From: Congregibacter brevis
GTDB lineage: Bacteria > Pseudomonadota > Gammaproteobacteria > Pseudomonadales > Halieaceae
Direction: 5' to 3'
Assembly: GCF_045689245.1 (NCBI RefSeq)
Contig: NZ_CP136865.1
Location: forward strand, 3,782,001 to 3,846,000
DNA length: 64,000 bases
Shown here: piece by piece, positions 25,774 to 35,379 of the stretch
How positions within the stretch are numbered: the first letter of the stretch is position 1
Layout of the letters: each line of letters begins with the position of its first letter
Notes under the pieces: generated by a model
Database searches by the model: none
Seen by the model: only the letters and a program-made list of their open reading frames with translations
What the model was told of the DNA's origin: nothing
Program-made: the position numbers and the translations under genes

Positions 25774-25803
25774 TCACCATCGCCAGCGTGTTGTCTCCCG
25801 CAT
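25774..25803 (-). CDS. trpL: Candidate trp operon leader peptide
   Basis: A nine-codon frame, MRETTRWRW then TGA, ends with two Trp codons two positions apart immediately before its stop. An AGGG motif lies 7 bases before the ATG at 25803. The same frame is open upstream to another ATG at 25860, which would give 28 residues, but that ATG is at the predicted transcript start. A T-run of six (25757-25762) follows CGGGC 10 to 15 bases after the stop. I could not find a clean terminator hairpin, so attenuation is inferred from the peptide, promoter and trpE context. Confidence 0.55.
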   Translation of the reverse strand: MRETTRWRW

Positions 25804-25866
25804 AACTGCACCCTGAGCCAAAGCTCCGCACAGTCGAATTGATGTGGTTCCAGATTTCATGGCTTC

Positions 25867-25894
25867 ATTGTAGCTTCGACGAGGCGCTTGGCAA
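25867..25894 (-). promoter_or_regulatory. Sigma-70-like promoter of the trpEGDC operon
   Basis: On the reverse strand, TTGCCA (25894-25889) is followed by a 16-base spacer and TACAAT (25872-25867). Each hexamer matches the consensus at 5 of 6 positions. It starts 11 bases after the rpe stop, and transcription would begin near 25860, leaving about 160 bases of leader before trpE. That leader holds the candidate leader peptide. Confidence 0.65.
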
Positions 25895-25904
25895 GACCTC
25901 GACG

Positions 25905-26573
25905 CTAGACGCCAGCCAGGTTTGCGCGCATCTCGGCAATAACCGCCGCGTAATCGGGCTTACCAAATATTGCAGATCCCGCCACGAAGGTGTCTGCACC
26001 CGCAGCTGCGATTTCTGCAATATTTGCTGGCGTCACGCCACCATCCACCTCAAGCCTTATGTCCAAACCTGAAGCGTCTATGAGTGCTCGTGCCTCACGA
26101 AGCTTGGTTAGCGTGGAGGGTATAAAAGACTGGCCTCCAAACCCGGGGTTAACGGACATAAGAAGAATCATGTCCAACTTGTCCATGACGTAAGTCAGAT
26201 CATCCAGCCCCACATGCGGATTAAGCACAAGGCCAGCCTTACAACCCGCATCGCGAATCATTTGTAGAGACCGATCCACGTGGGTGGAGGCATCAGGGTG
26301 GAAGGTAATGTAACTCGCCCCGGCTTCGGCAAAGTCCCCTATCAGTTGATCCACAGGAGAAACCATGAGGTGCACATCGATGGGCGCTGTAACACCGTGC
26401 TTTCGAAGTGCCTTGCAAACCATCGGGCCAATGGTGAGATTGGGTACGTAGTGATTGTCCATGACATCGAAGTGCACCACATCGGCGCCTGCGGCCAGTA
26501 CGTTATCGACCTCTTCACCGAGTCGCGCAAAATCCGCAGACAGTATAGAAGGCGCAATCAGGTATTCACTCAT
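25905..26573 (-). CDS. rpe: Ribulose-phosphate 3-epimerase
   Basis: 222 residues from the ATG at 26573. TIM-barrel motifs are APSILSADFARLGEEV, VHFDVMDNHYVPNLTIGP with metal ligands, DVHLMVSPVD, ITFHPDASTH, LILMSVNPGFGGQSFI and EVDGGVTPANIAEIAAAGAD. It interconverts ribulose- and xylulose-5-phosphate in the pentose phosphate pathway. In Pseudomonas the order is rpe-gph-trpE; gph is absent here and the trp promoter follows rpe at once. Confidence 0.98.
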   Translation of the reverse strand: MSEYLIAPSILSADFARLGEEVDNVLAAGADVVHFDVMDNHYVPNLTIGPMVCKALRKHGVTAPIDVHLMVSPVDQLIGDFAEAGASYITFHPDASTHVDRSLQMIRDAGCKAGLVLNPHVGLDDLTYVMDKLDMILLMSVNPGFGGQSFIPSTLTKLREARALIDASGLDIRLEVDGGVTPANIAEIAAAGADTFVAGSAIFGKPDYAAVIAEMRANLAGV

Positions 26574-26610
26574 GTTCAATCCTCTGTGTACTATTTGGCA
26601 GTACTTGGTT

Positions 26611-27330
26611 CTAGTTGCTCGCCAAGAGACGGCGCTCAAGGGCTTCGAGACGTTTGGGCGTACCCACGTCCGTCCAATGACCGAGATGGTGCTCGCCAAA
26701 CAACCGGCTCTCCTCAATTGCACGCTGCAGTAGCGGCAGTAGCGCGCGCTTGCCCGGGGCGAAGCCCTCAAAAAAAAGCGGATCATACAGACCTATGCCC
26801 GCATAGGTTAGGGTCTCGGTGGATGGGAGTTGAACGCTGTCCAGCTCTAGACTGAAATCCCCTTCTGTATTGTGCTCGGGATTGTCTACGAGCACCAAGT
26901 GAGCCGCCTGCCTGGGCAGAGACACGCTTAGCAATTTCTGAAAGTCAAAGTCCGTCCAGATATCAGCGTTAACTAGCAAAAATGGCTTATCACCGAGTAA
27001 TGGCAAGGCCTGAATAATCCCCCCGGCAGTCTCTAAAGGTTCGGGTTCACGGCTATAGCGAAGCACACAATCCCATCGACTGCCGTCGCCGCAGTACGCC
27101 TCAATCTGCTCCCCAAGCCAGGACACGTTGATCACGATGTCTCGCACACCCCCCGCCACCATCCTCTCTATGTGGTACTCAATGAGAGGTTTGCCAGCAA
27201 CAGGTAGCAAGGGCTTTGGAGTATCGAGGGTAAGGGGCCGCATACGCTCACCTTTGCCCGCAGCAAGCAGCATGGCCCTTGTTACTGGGGCAGTCGCTGG
27301 AGCTGACAATTGCCGGTCAGTCACTGTCAT
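26611..27330 (-). CDS. murU: N-acetylmuramate-1-phosphate uridylyltransferase-type nucleotidyltransferase
   Basis: 239 residues from an ATG at 27330 that overlaps the end of amgK. The nucleotidyltransferase fold shows AMLLAAGKGERMRPLTLDTPKPLLPVAGKPLIEYHIE at the N-terminus (signature and Lys), NADIWTDFDF for metal binding and HWTDVGTPKRLEAL near the end. With AmgK it should convert recycled MurNAc to UDP-MurNAc, by-passing fosfomycin-sensitive MurA. In Pseudomonas putida amgK-murU also lie next to lptD, so context supports the name. A generic hexose-1-phosphate nucleotidyltransferase is the alternative. Confidence 0.88.
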   Translation of the reverse strand: MTVTDRQLSAPATAPVTRAMLLAAGKGERMRPLTLDTPKPLLPVAGKPLIEYHIERMVAGGVRDIVINVSWLGEQIEAYCGDGSRWDCVLRYSREPEPLETAGGIIQALPLLGDKPFLLVNADIWTDFDFQKLLSVSLPRQAAHLVLVDNPEHNTEGDFSLELDSVQLPSTETLTYAGIGLYDPLFFEGFAPGKRALLPLLQRAIEESRLFGEHHLGHWTDVGTPKRLEALERRLLASN

Positions 27331-28366
27331 GGAACCAGCTTTGTTGTTGGGCGGCGGGCAGGACGACTTCGCCGAACCAACGGGCAAAGTCAGCTAAGGC
27401 TTGAACCTCAGGATATGTGGCTAATCCTCTTCGCACGTAAGCGATCACTCGAGGTAAGTCGCCGAGATAAGCCGGCTTGCCGTCGCGTAAATAGAGTCTG
27501 GCGAATATTCCCAGTACCTTTATGTGTCTCTGCAGACCCATGAAGTGAAAGTCCATAAGGAAATCGTCGGCACTCGGTACAGCCACCCCTTTAGACTGCA
27601 AGCCTTCTCTGTACGCCAGTACCCACTTTTTTACCCGATAGTCAGGCCAACGTACGTAGCAGTCTTTTAGCAGCGATACCGGGTCATAACTTAGCGGCCC
27701 TAAAACTGCGTCTTGAAAGTCGATAGTCGCGAGGGAGTTATCACTCAGCACCATAAGATTGCGTGCGTGAAAATCCCGATGAACCACTACCTGGGTCTGC
27801 GCCAGTGCCCGGTCACAAAGCAACGTTCTTAGTGCTGTGTAGAGATCGCTTGCGATCTGATCACATTCAAGGCCCAGCAAACTCTGGCAGAACCACTCTG
27901 GAAACAAATCCATTTCGCGACCAAGAAGACTGCGGTCATAAACCTCCAGAGAAAAGTTGTCCAAGTCTGCGAGGGCAAGGTTCTCGAGTAAGTCCAACGC
28001 TTGCGCGTAGTACTGATCTACCGAATCGGCTTGCAACAGTGGCAGGAGAGTTTGATCACCCAAATCCTCAAGGGCGAGGAACCCCTGCTCTATATCTGCC
28101 TGAAGGACGGTAGGAACGCGTAAGCCCGCCGCAGCTAAGCCCTTAGCTAAAGCCACAAACTCCGCATTTTTTTCGGTTTCTGGGGGTGCATCGCACAGAA
28201 TCAGCGATGTCCCTTCGTGAGGAACACGGAAGTAACGACGAAAACTGGCATCACCAGCAACCATCTGCAGTTCTTCGGAGCTGCCCGACCAGGATCGATA
28301 CCATTCGCCCAGTTGCTCCGTCCTGTCAGTAACGTTCACATGCCTCCAAGGATCTGACTCCCACAC
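27317..28366 (-). CDS. amgK: N-acetylmuramate/N-acetylglucosamine kinase (anomeric)
   Basis: About 349 residues of the aminoglycoside-phosphotransferase kinase fold. Motifs are AGDASFRRYFRV near the N-terminus, LALEDLGDQTLLPLL, VVHRDFHARNLMVL (catalytic loop with Asp) and TIDFQDAVLGPLSYDPVSLLKD (metal-binding Asp). It phosphorylates MurNAc at C1 for peptidoglycan recycling, and MurU uses the product. The tool-like start is a GTG at 28366; a second in-frame GTG at 28339 follows a GGAGG and could be used. The gene is divergent from lptD. Confidence 0.88.
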   Translation of the reverse strand: MWESDPWRHVNVTDRTEQLGEWYRSWSGSSEELQMVAGDASFRRYFRVPHEGTSLILCDAPPETEKNAEFVALAKGLAAAGLRVPTVLQADIEQGFLALEDLGDQTLLPLLQADSVDQYYAQALDLLENLALADLDNFSLEVYDRSLLGREMDLFPEWFCQSLLGLECDQIASDLYTALRTLLCDRALAQTQVVVHRDFHARNLMVLSDNSLATIDFQDAVLGPLSYDPVSLLKDCYVRWPDYRVKKWVLAYREGLQSKGVAVPSADDFLMDFHFMGLQRHIKVLGIFARLYLRDGKPAYLGDLPRVIAYVRRGLATYPEVQALADFARWFGEVVLPAAQQQSWFHDSD

Positions 28367-28508
28367 TTTTTTGATGCTTGAAGAGAAAAATCTCCACCCC
28401 TATCACGATCCTATTACTACTCTTCCACCCATCCGGCCCACTACGACCAAGCACTACCGGATCACACTTTAACAATCTGCGTGCCAGCGTCTAACGCGAG
28501 CGCCTTTG

Positions 28509-31088
28509 ATGCTTTATTATGCGCCGTCCATTGCGTTAAAGCGGCAGCAGATGCTCGCAGCTCTACCTAAAATCTCGTCTATTCGCTCACTGTCATCCGG
28601 GGCTGCGGCTCTACGTGCTCTTCGTCGCCAGCGCAGGGGATGGTACGCGATGCTGCTGCTTGTTTGCACCGGCCTGGCTGCGGCACAAGAGCCTTCGTCT
28701 TCAGTTTCCGAAGCGACAACAGCGGCAGCTGTAGAAGAGAAGGGAAGCGAAAATACCCCCAAAGAAGCGTCAGCAAGCACTCTCATAGAAGAAGCTATTC
28801 AACCTCGAGTGGGGGCAGAGCTGGACTGGGTTCCCATCGAAGACGTGCCTGAAAGGCTCAGGGATATCAGCTGTAAGCTGTGCAAGGGTCGCTATATTGA
28901 CCCCCTGGGCGGTGCCAACGCCCAAAGTGATCCTGAAACCGCTCCTATCAATGCTCGCGCCAGGAGCTCTGAACTGGAGGGAAACACCGTACGTCTCTCT
29001 GGAGGCGTGGAAGTTACCCAGGGCTATCGTGAATTCTCCAGTGACGAAGCGAGCATCGACCGAGAAACGCGAGCGGGTACGCTGGAGGGCAATATTGAGC
29101 TTCGGGAGCCGGGTGTTCTGCTCCGTGGTGAACGAGGAGAGTTTTACTCCCAAAGCGGCGAAGCGCAGATGGAAAATGGCCAGTTTGTGCTTCACGAGCA
29201 GCATCTTCGCGGAAGCGCAGCCCTGCTATCGAGAGAAAGCACCGAGCTTCTTCGCATCGAAGATGGTGAACTTACTTTTTGTGCACCAGGCGACGACGAC
29301 TGGTTGCTCCAAACCGGACAGTTGGAGCTGGATCTTGAACGGGGCGTAGGCACAGCGCGAGACGCGACGCTGCGCGCGGGCGGCTATCCGATTTTCTACA
29401 CTCCCTGGCTGAGCTTCCCTCTGGATGATCGCAGACGCAGCGGACTGCTGTTCCCGGCGGTGGGGTCGGATAGTCGCGGAGGCGTCGATATCTCCACTCC
29501 TATCTATCTCAATCTCGCGCCCAACTACGACCTGCTCTACTCCCCCCGATACATAGGACAGCGGGGGCTCAACCACGAATTTGGAGCCCGCTACCTGGAT
29601 CCATTCAATGGCAACTGGGAAGTAGGCGGAAGTTACATTGGCAACGACAAGCAGTACGCCGATGATTTTCCCGATGAGAACGATGCGAAACGCTGGCTGG
29701 CCAACGTCAAACATCAGGGCAACTACGGGGGGCGCTGGCGCTCGCTTATCAACTACAGCAAGGTTTCGGACGTCGACTTGATTCGCGATCTAGAGACGTC
29801 GCGACTGGACTCTCGCCGTGATGTAAACCTGCTTCAACTGGGGCAGGTGAAGTATTTGGGCGATGACTGGCTAGTAACGCTGCAGGCGCAGCAGTTCCAA
29901 CCATTGGCCGAGGACATTCGCAACGACTACAAGAAGTTACCGCAAATCACCGCGCAATACCGTAGCCAAGGCACGCCCTTCGCACTCAACCCCATTGGCA
30001 TGGTGCAGTACTCCAATTTTGATACGGACACCGACATCATCGCGACGGGACAACGGCTTTACGGTGAAGCCGGGGTGACCTACCCCATGAGTTGGCAGTA
30101 TGGATTCTTGAGATCCACCGCCAAGTATCGAGTCCTTGAATACGCGCTTGATCGTCAAGTCGGCACCCTTGACGAAAACCCGGGGGCCCGTTCGGGCCTT
30201 GCCAGCATAGACGGCGGCTTGTTCTTTGAACGCAGGACCACGCTCATCGATAAGGATGTTGTGCAGACTCTGGAACCCCGCGTGTTCTATCTTTACAGCC
30301 AGTACGACGAGCAGACTGATCAGCCGGACTTTGACAGCGCAGAGCTCACCTTCAACTACAACCAGCTGTTCAGAGACACGCGATTCTCTGGCCGCGACCG
30401 GCTCGACGACGCGAATCAAGCGGCTATCGGCCTCACAACGCGCTTTTTGGACGAGAGCACCGGCGCCGAACTGTTCAATGCCAGCATTGGCCAAATTGTC
30501 TATTTCAACAATCGACGGGTACGTTTAAACGCCTCGGCGCCGGAGCTTGATCGTTCCAGCTCCGAACTCGCAGGAGAGTTCAACTTCTATCCCAACGATC
30601 GCCTGTCCATGCGCAGTAACCTTCAATACGACCCTTCCACGCGAAAAATGAATGCAGGGAACCTTCTGGCCAGCTATACGCGGGACGACACGGCCGTCTT
30701 TAATCTTGGCTATACCTTCCGCCGTCCTGTGTCTCTGGTGGGGAACCAACCCACCACTGATCAGGTCAATCTATCTACCTACTATCCGATTAGTGATAAC
30801 TGGCGTGCTTTTGTGGCCTGGAACTACAGCTTGGAAGCAAATCGAAGCGTGGAAGATATGGTCGGGATCGAATACGATAGCTGCTGCTTTCAGGTTCGCC
30901 TGCTGCACCTACGCTACTTTGATACCGCCCGCAACGCGATCCCCGACTTTGACTCGCCTAATCTGGATCGCGAACACGTCACCCAGGTTCAGGTATTACT
31001 CAAAGGCCTTGGGGGCTTTGGAGATGGTGTAGAGCAATTAATGGGCGATATGATTCAAGGATTTAACCGACTTGCTTACCGTAGATAG
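28509..31088 (+). CDS. lptD: LPS-assembly outer-membrane protein LptD
   Basis: About 859 residues from the ATG at 28509; an ATG at 28551 or a later one giving a typical signal peptide (MLLLVCTGLAAAQ) is possible. A Cys pair near residue 122 (CKLC) and the adjacent Cys pair near 792 (SCCF) fit the disulfides needed for LptD. The periplasmic jellyroll (about 140-300) has ARSSELEGNTVRLSGGVEVTQG, then the 26-strand barrel. It inserts LPS into the outer leaflet with LptE. surA follows, overlapping slightly in the upstream frame. Confidence 0.95.
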   Translation: MLYYAPSIALKRQQMLAALPKISSIRSLSSGAAALRALRRQRRGWYAMLLLVCTGLAAAQEPSSSVSEATTAAAVEEKGSENTPKEASASTLIEEAIQPRVGAELDWVPIEDVPERLRDISCKLCKGRYIDPLGGANAQSDPETAPINARARSSELEGNTVRLSGGVEVTQGYREFSSDEASIDRETRAGTLEGNIELREPGVLLRGERGEFYSQSGEAQMENGQFVLHEQHLRGSAALLSRESTELLRIEDGELTFCAPGDDDWLLQTGQLELDLERGVGTARDATLRAGGYPIFYTPWLSFPLDDRRRSGLLFPAVGSDSRGGVDISTPIYLNLAPNYDLLYSPRYIGQRGLNHEFGARYLDPFNGNWEVGGSYIGNDKQYADDFPDENDAKRWLANVKHQGNYGGRWRSLINYSKVSDVDLIRDLETSRLDSRRDVNLLQLGQVKYLGDDWLVTLQAQQFQPLAEDIRNDYKKLPQITAQYRSQGTPFALNPIGMVQYSNFDTDTDIIATGQRLYGEAGVTYPMSWQYGFLRSTAKYRVLEYALDRQVGTLDENPGARSGLASIDGGLFFERRTTLIDKDVVQTLEPRVFYLYSQYDEQTDQPDFDSAELTFNYNQLFRDTRFSGRDRLDDANQAAIGLTTRFLDESTGAELFNASIGQIVYFNNRRVRLNASAPELDRSSSELAGEFNFYPNDRLSMRSNLQYDPSTRKMNAGNLLASYTRDDTAVFNLGYTFRRPVSLVGNQPTTDQVNLSTYYPISDNWRAFVAWNYSLEANRSVEDMVGIEYDSCCFQVRLLHLRYFDTARNAIPDFDSPNLDREHVTQVQVLLKGLGGFGDGVEQLMGDMIQGFNRLAYRR

Positions 31089-31095
31089 AAAATTT

Positions 31096-32370
31096 ATGCG
31101 TTCAAGGCTTTTACTGCCTCTGCTATGCGCAGCGGGCTTTAGCAGTGCCGCCTTTAGTGCCACCGAAATGCTCGATCAGGTGGTTGCGGTTGTCGACGAC
31201 GATGTCGTGATGGCGAGTGAGCTGCGAGAGCGTATGGCCGCTGTTAACCAAAACATTGCAAATCAAGGTGCGGAAGCGCCTCCCGAAGACGTATTGATCC
31301 GAGAAACGCTGGACCGTCTGATTCTCGAAAATATACAGATGCAGATGGGCCAGCGATTTGGTGTGCGCATATCGGATGCACAGTTGAATCAGGCCATGGG
31401 CCGCATCGCGGCGCAAAATGGCCTGACTCAGGAACAATTTGCGATTCTTCTTGAACAGGAAGGACGCTCCTACACCGAGATACGCGAGAACATCGAGCGC
31501 GAGATGGTGATTCAGCGTGTCCAGCAGGGCAATGTGAATCAGCTCATCGAGATTAGCGACCAGGAAATAGAGAATTATCTATCCACGGAAGAAGGTCAGA
31601 AGCTCGTTCAACCGGAATATCGCATCATCCATGCCCTCCTCCCTATTTCCTCGGATACCAGCGATGCTGAAATCGAGAAAAGTCGAGCCTTTTGTGAGGG
31701 CCTAGTGCAGCGAATTCGAGATGGCGAGGCATTTGATCAGGTTATGGCGTCTGTTCCGGAGACCTACCCTTTTACGGGCGGTGATCTCGGGTGGCGTAAA
31801 CTGGATGACCTACCTAGCCTGTTTCAGGAGGTTGCACCGACCATCAATCGCGGCGAGACCGCAGACGTATTTCAAAGCCCCAGCGGACTGCATATCGTCA
31901 CAATGGCAGATCAGCGTGGCGGCGGCGACATGACCATCAACCAGACCAAAGTTCGGCACATTCTGCTCAAGCCTTCAGAGATTCTTACGGACGAACAAGC
32001 GCGAGAACTCGCCGTAGAGCTCAAAGCACGGGTTGCCGCGGGTGAAGACTTTGGAGAATTGGCCCGAGAATATTCTGAGGATATTGGCTCGGCTGCTGAG
32101 GGTGGTGACTTAGGCTGGACTAGCCCCGGGCAAATGGTTCCGGAGTTCGAAAACATGATGGCAAGCACCGAAATCGATACAGTATCCGAGCCAGTTCGGA
32201 GCCAGTTCGGTTGGCACATTCTCGAAGTCCTTGATCGGCGCGAAAAGGACGTTACCGAAGATATGCGCAAAGCGCAGGTGCGCGAGTTTTTGCACGGCCG
32301 TAAGTATCAGGAAGAGCTCGACGCCTGGCTGCGCAAGATACGCGACGAGGCCTTTGTCGACATCAAGTAA
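31096..32370 (+). CDS. surA: Periplasmic chaperone and peptidyl-prolyl isomerase SurA
   Basis: 424 residues from the ATG at 31096. A signal peptide ends near SAAFSA. The N-terminal chaperone module begins with MLDQVVAVVDDDVVMASELRER. Two parvulin domains follow: about residues 165-265 (RIIHALLPIS ... GDLGWRKLDDLP) and about 280-380 (VRHILLKPSE ... EGGDLGWTSPGQMVPEFE). A C-terminal helix completes it. It helps outer-membrane proteins such as LptD fold. It is 8 bases after lptD and overlaps the start of pdxA. Confidence 0.97.
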   Translation: MRSRLLLPLLCAAGFSSAAFSATEMLDQVVAVVDDDVVMASELRERMAAVNQNIANQGAEAPPEDVLIRETLDRLILENIQMQMGQRFGVRISDAQLNQAMGRIAAQNGLTQEQFAILLEQEGRSYTEIRENIEREMVIQRVQQGNVNQLIEISDQEIENYLSTEEGQKLVQPEYRIIHALLPISSDTSDAEIEKSRAFCEGLVQRIRDGEAFDQVMASVPETYPFTGGDLGWRKLDDLPSLFQEVAPTINRGETADVFQSPSGLHIVTMADQRGGGDMTINQTKVRHILLKPSEILTDEQARELAVELKARVAAGEDFGELAREYSEDIGSAAEGGDLGWTSPGQMVPEFENMMASTEIDTVSEPVRSQFGWHILEVLDRREKDVTEDMRKAQVREFLHGRKYQEELDAWLRKIRDEAFVDIK

Positions 32371-33346
32371 GATCCCAAGACTCGCTATCTCAGCGGGGGA
32401 ACCCGCTGGGATAGGGCCCGATGTGGTTCTCGCTGCGGCTCTGAGGGACTGGCCTGCGGAGCTGGTGGTGATTGCCGATCGAGGCATGCTTGAGGCTCGA
32501 GCGCAATTGCTGGGCTTACAGGTAGACCTCCGCCCTTACGATGCCGAAAGTGAGAGCCCAAGCTGTGCGGGCTCTTTGTCGATTATTCATGAGCCCCTAG
32601 CAATCAACGCACGAGCGGCTATAGCCGAATCCGCTAACGCGGCGGGCGTGTTAGCGGCGCTCAAACGCACAACGCTGGGCTGCATTAGCGGTGAATTTGA
32701 CGCCATGGTCACGGCGCCGGTCAACAAAGCTGTAATTGCCGATAGCGGCGTCCCCTTTTCGGGACATACGGAGTACCTCGCAGAACTCACAGGATCGGAT
32801 CAGGTGGTCATGCTGCTGGCAGCCAAGGAGCTGCGGGTCGCGCTGGCCACCACGCATATTCCTCTAGCCTCGGTCCCAGCCGCGATTGACCAAAACCTTC
32901 TATTGGACGTGCTGCGGGTTATGGACAAGGATTTACGGTCCAAGTTTGCTATCGCCTCGCCGCAAATCAGTGTTTTAGGCCTGAATCCTCACGCAGGAGA
33001 AGGCGGACATCTGGGGATGGAAGACTTAGAGGTCATTGCGCCGGCGCTGGAGCAGGCTATAAGCGAAGGCATTAACGTGTCCGGGCCCTGGCCAGCAGAT
33101 ACTGCGTTTAATCGACGCCTGAGCACCGAGACTGATGCTTATCTGGCGATGTATCACGACCAAGGCCTGCCGGTGCTTAAGTTCGCGAGCTTTGGTGCTG
33201 CGGTAAACATCACCCTGGGGCTGCCTATTATTCGTACCAGCGTGGATCATGGGACGGCTTTTGATCTGGCGGGGACGGGTAAGGCGGATCCAAGTAGTTT
33301 TTTTGCGGCGCTGGAATCGGCGCTAGGGCTGATAAGCGCGCAGTAG
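32354..33346 (+). CDS. pdxA: 4-hydroxythreonine-4-phosphate dehydrogenase
   Basis: About 330 residues if it starts at the TTG at 32354, which gives the usual spacing to SAGEPAGIGPDVVLAA. No ATG or GTG exists in the expected position, so the start is uncertain; the frame overlaps the surA end. Metal-binding His residues lie in SGHTEYLAELTG, GLNPHAGEGGHLGMED and RTSVDHGTAFDLAGTGKAD. It oxidises 4-phosphohydroxy-threonine for vitamin B6 synthesis. ksgA usually follows in relatives, but here the next 21.6 kb is a polysaccharide island. Confidence 0.95.
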   Translation: MSTSSKIPRLAISAGEPAGIGPDVVLAAALRDWPAELVVIADRGMLEARAQLLGLQVDLRPYDAESESPSCAGSLSIIHEPLAINARAAIAESANAAGVLAALKRTTLGCISGEFDAMVTAPVNKAVIADSGVPFSGHTEYLAELTGSDQVVMLLAAKELRVALATTHIPLASVPAAIDQNLLLDVLRVMDKDLRSKFAIASPQISVLGLNPHAGEGGHLGMEDLEVIAPALEQAISEGINVSGPWPADTAFNRRLSTETDAYLAMYHDQGLPVLKFASFGAAVNITLGLPIIRTSVDHGTAFDLAGTGKADPSSFFAALESALGLISAQ

Positions 33347-33486
33347 CGCCTTCCTAAGTTCTGATACCCCCCCAGCGGCCGACAGCGCGTTTACAGTAGG
33401 CCCTCGACTCAATACACTTACGCGTTGCGGCTTAGATGCCTCCTGCAACTGACTTTTTCAGTCTCCGCCCTAAATAGCGCTTATCC

Positions 33487-35352
33487 ATGACCGACGATCT
33501 TTCCTACAGTTATTCTCATTCGACACCAACAGGCCAAGACCCGGCTGCAGCGGAGCCCGCGGCTTCCGCACCGCTGGTCGCCTTCGCCGATTGCGAGCTT
33601 ATCGGTGTTGATGCGCAGAAGATGCTGGTGATTAATCGAGTTAATGGGAAGCAGCAATTCATAGCACCTCCTGTTGTTGAAGCTCTTAAGACCTGTACAC
33701 AGTTCGACACCGTGGCCAATCACACGAAGAGGCTGTGCGCGACTCGCCCAGAGCTGAAAGGCCAGGAAGCCGGCGTAAGCTCAACGCTTCAGCAGCTCGC
33801 GGATTCTGGATTTTTGCTTCTTGGCGAGAACATCCGCAAACGATTAGTCGATGCGCCAGCGCGAACCCTCGCTCCGAGTCGAGTATTCATAATTACCTGC
33901 GACCGACCTGCGGCGGTTGAACGCTTACTAGAGTCCATGTTGCGCTCCGGCAATTTGAGCCGACACGAAGGACTATATCTGGTAGATGACTCCCGCACCG
34001 AGGAGAACCGCAGCGCCAATCGCGATCTAGTTGAAACGTTCAATATGCGTAGCGCCAAGGACATGCAGTACTTTGGTGTGGATGAGCAACTTGTCCTTCA
34101 GAACAAGCTAGTTGACGCCCTTCCGGAGCATGAACAAGGCATTCGATTCTTGATTGATCCAGAACAGTGGGTCGGCTACAAAACCTACGGTCGCTCAAGG
34201 ACTTTGGCACTACTATTGTCAGTAGGCTATCGCGCGATTGTGCTCGATGACGATGTGACCTGTCAGGCGGTGTTACCGCCCGTTCGAGAAGAGGGTGTTT
34301 CATTCACAGGGCAACGCCAAGCAGCATTCTATCCCGACCGAGAAACGCTCATTTCGCAAGGAAATCCCGCAGATTTTGATCCGCTGTCCGGTCATCTCCA
34401 GTATCTGGGCCAGAGCCTGGGACACTCTTTAAAAGAATTGGCCGGGGGCGAGATTGATACCGAGTGGCTGAGCCAAACCAACGCAGCCATGCTGAATGTG
34501 CTGGATCCAGAAAGCCCGGTATTGGTAACACAGTGCGGCTCCTGGGGAGATCCCGGAACAGGCGGCGCACACTGGGGGCTGAGTCTTGACGAGCGATCTA
34601 TTGAGCGCCTAGTCAGCGCTCCCCACGGCATGGTGAAAGCTGTTGAGAACCGTTGTAACTGGCTTGGCTGCCCTCGCCCCACGCTCCACAAAATGGCCTT
34701 CATGTCACAGATGACCGGTATTGATAATACTCATCTTTTACCGCCCTACTTCCCGGCTTTTCGTGGCGAGGACCTACTCTTTGGCACAATGATCGAAACC
34801 ATGTATCACCATGGCGCTGTGCTGGAATATGGCTGGAGCGTACCTCACCTGCCCTTGGATGATCGTAATATGAGCATCCGCGATCCCATCGCGGGAGAGG
34901 GCGGCATAGTGCTGTTCTCCCGTTATATGACCGAGAATATCGATTACAAAGATGCGAGCGATCCGGAACGTCGTCTCAGAAATATGGCCGAGGATGCTCG
35001 TAGGATGGCGGCTAGATCTGACGAGGATCTGCTGTTGGATTATCGGACTGAGCAGGCCAAAGCTCAGGCACACGGCCTGTTTCAGGTCACAGCGCAAGCG
35101 GCGAAGGCTTCCGAACTGGAGTCAATCAACTGGCAGTCTTACCTGCAAAGGGGCCTGGACGAAATCGAGCAATCCATGAATGAAGAGCACTCACCGACTC
35201 GGATCACCGGCGTGCCCGACGGCGTGGGCGCGAGCGAACTGCTCAGCCAGTTTAGAAGCATTGCTCTGGGATGGGCAGCGGCTATCGAGGCATGGCCGGA
35301 GATTCGCTCTACCGTCGCAGAGCAGTACCTTAAACGCGCAGGAGCATTATGA
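33487..35352 (+). CDS. GT-A-like protein with possible PqqD-like N-terminal domain
   Basis: A 621-residue protein without a signal peptide or membrane segment. Residues about 35-115 have the look of a PqqD-like winged helix: MLVINRVNGKQQFI, a helix-rich middle, then STLQQLADSGFLLL. From about 130 a nucleotide-diphospho-sugar transferase-like domain starts with RVFIITCDRPAAVERLLESML and LVDDSRTEEN, and reaches a DDD motif in YRAIVLDDDVTC (about 255). The rest has FRGEDLLFG and a helical C-terminus. I do not recognise a characterised family; a glycosyltransferase of the island is the best guess. It heads an operon with two membrane proteins. Confidence 0.65.
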   Translation: MTDDLSYSYSHSTPTGQDPAAAEPAASAPLVAFADCELIGVDAQKMLVINRVNGKQQFIAPPVVEALKTCTQFDTVANHTKRLCATRPELKGQEAGVSSTLQQLADSGFLLLGENIRKRLVDAPARTLAPSRVFIITCDRPAAVERLLESMLRSGNLSRHEGLYLVDDSRTEENRSANRDLVETFNMRSAKDMQYFGVDEQLVLQNKLVDALPEHEQGIRFLIDPEQWVGYKTYGRSRTLALLLSVGYRAIVLDDDVTCQAVLPPVREEGVSFTGQRQAAFYPDRETLISQGNPADFDPLSGHLQYLGQSLGHSLKELAGGEIDTEWLSQTNAAMLNVLDPESPVLVTQCGSWGDPGTGGAHWGLSLDERSIERLVSAPHGMVKAVENRCNWLGCPRPTLHKMAFMSQMTGIDNTHLLPPYFPAFRGEDLLFGTMIETMYHHGAVLEYGWSVPHLPLDDRNMSIRDPIAGEGGIVLFSRYMTENIDYKDASDPERRLRNMAEDARRMAARSDEDLLLDYRTEQAKAQAHGLFQVTAQAAKASELESINWQSYLQRGLDEIEQSMNEEHSPTRITGVPDGVGASELLSQFRSIALGWAAAIEAWPEIRSTVAEQYLKRAGAL

Positions 35353-35379
35353 AGCGACTTGCGCAAGCGATGTGGTCAA

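Noticed and set aside
25860..25905. Loss of gph between rpe and trpE as evidence of a recent deletion
   Set aside because: The gap holds a tidy promoter and leader, so this is a stable arrangement; gph is likely elsewhere. Likewise plsY missing beside tsaD is not by itself notable.
32354..32370. Possible frameshift at the surA/pdxA junction because pdxA has no ATG
   Set aside because: Both proteins are full length; a TTG start with a short overlap explains the junction.
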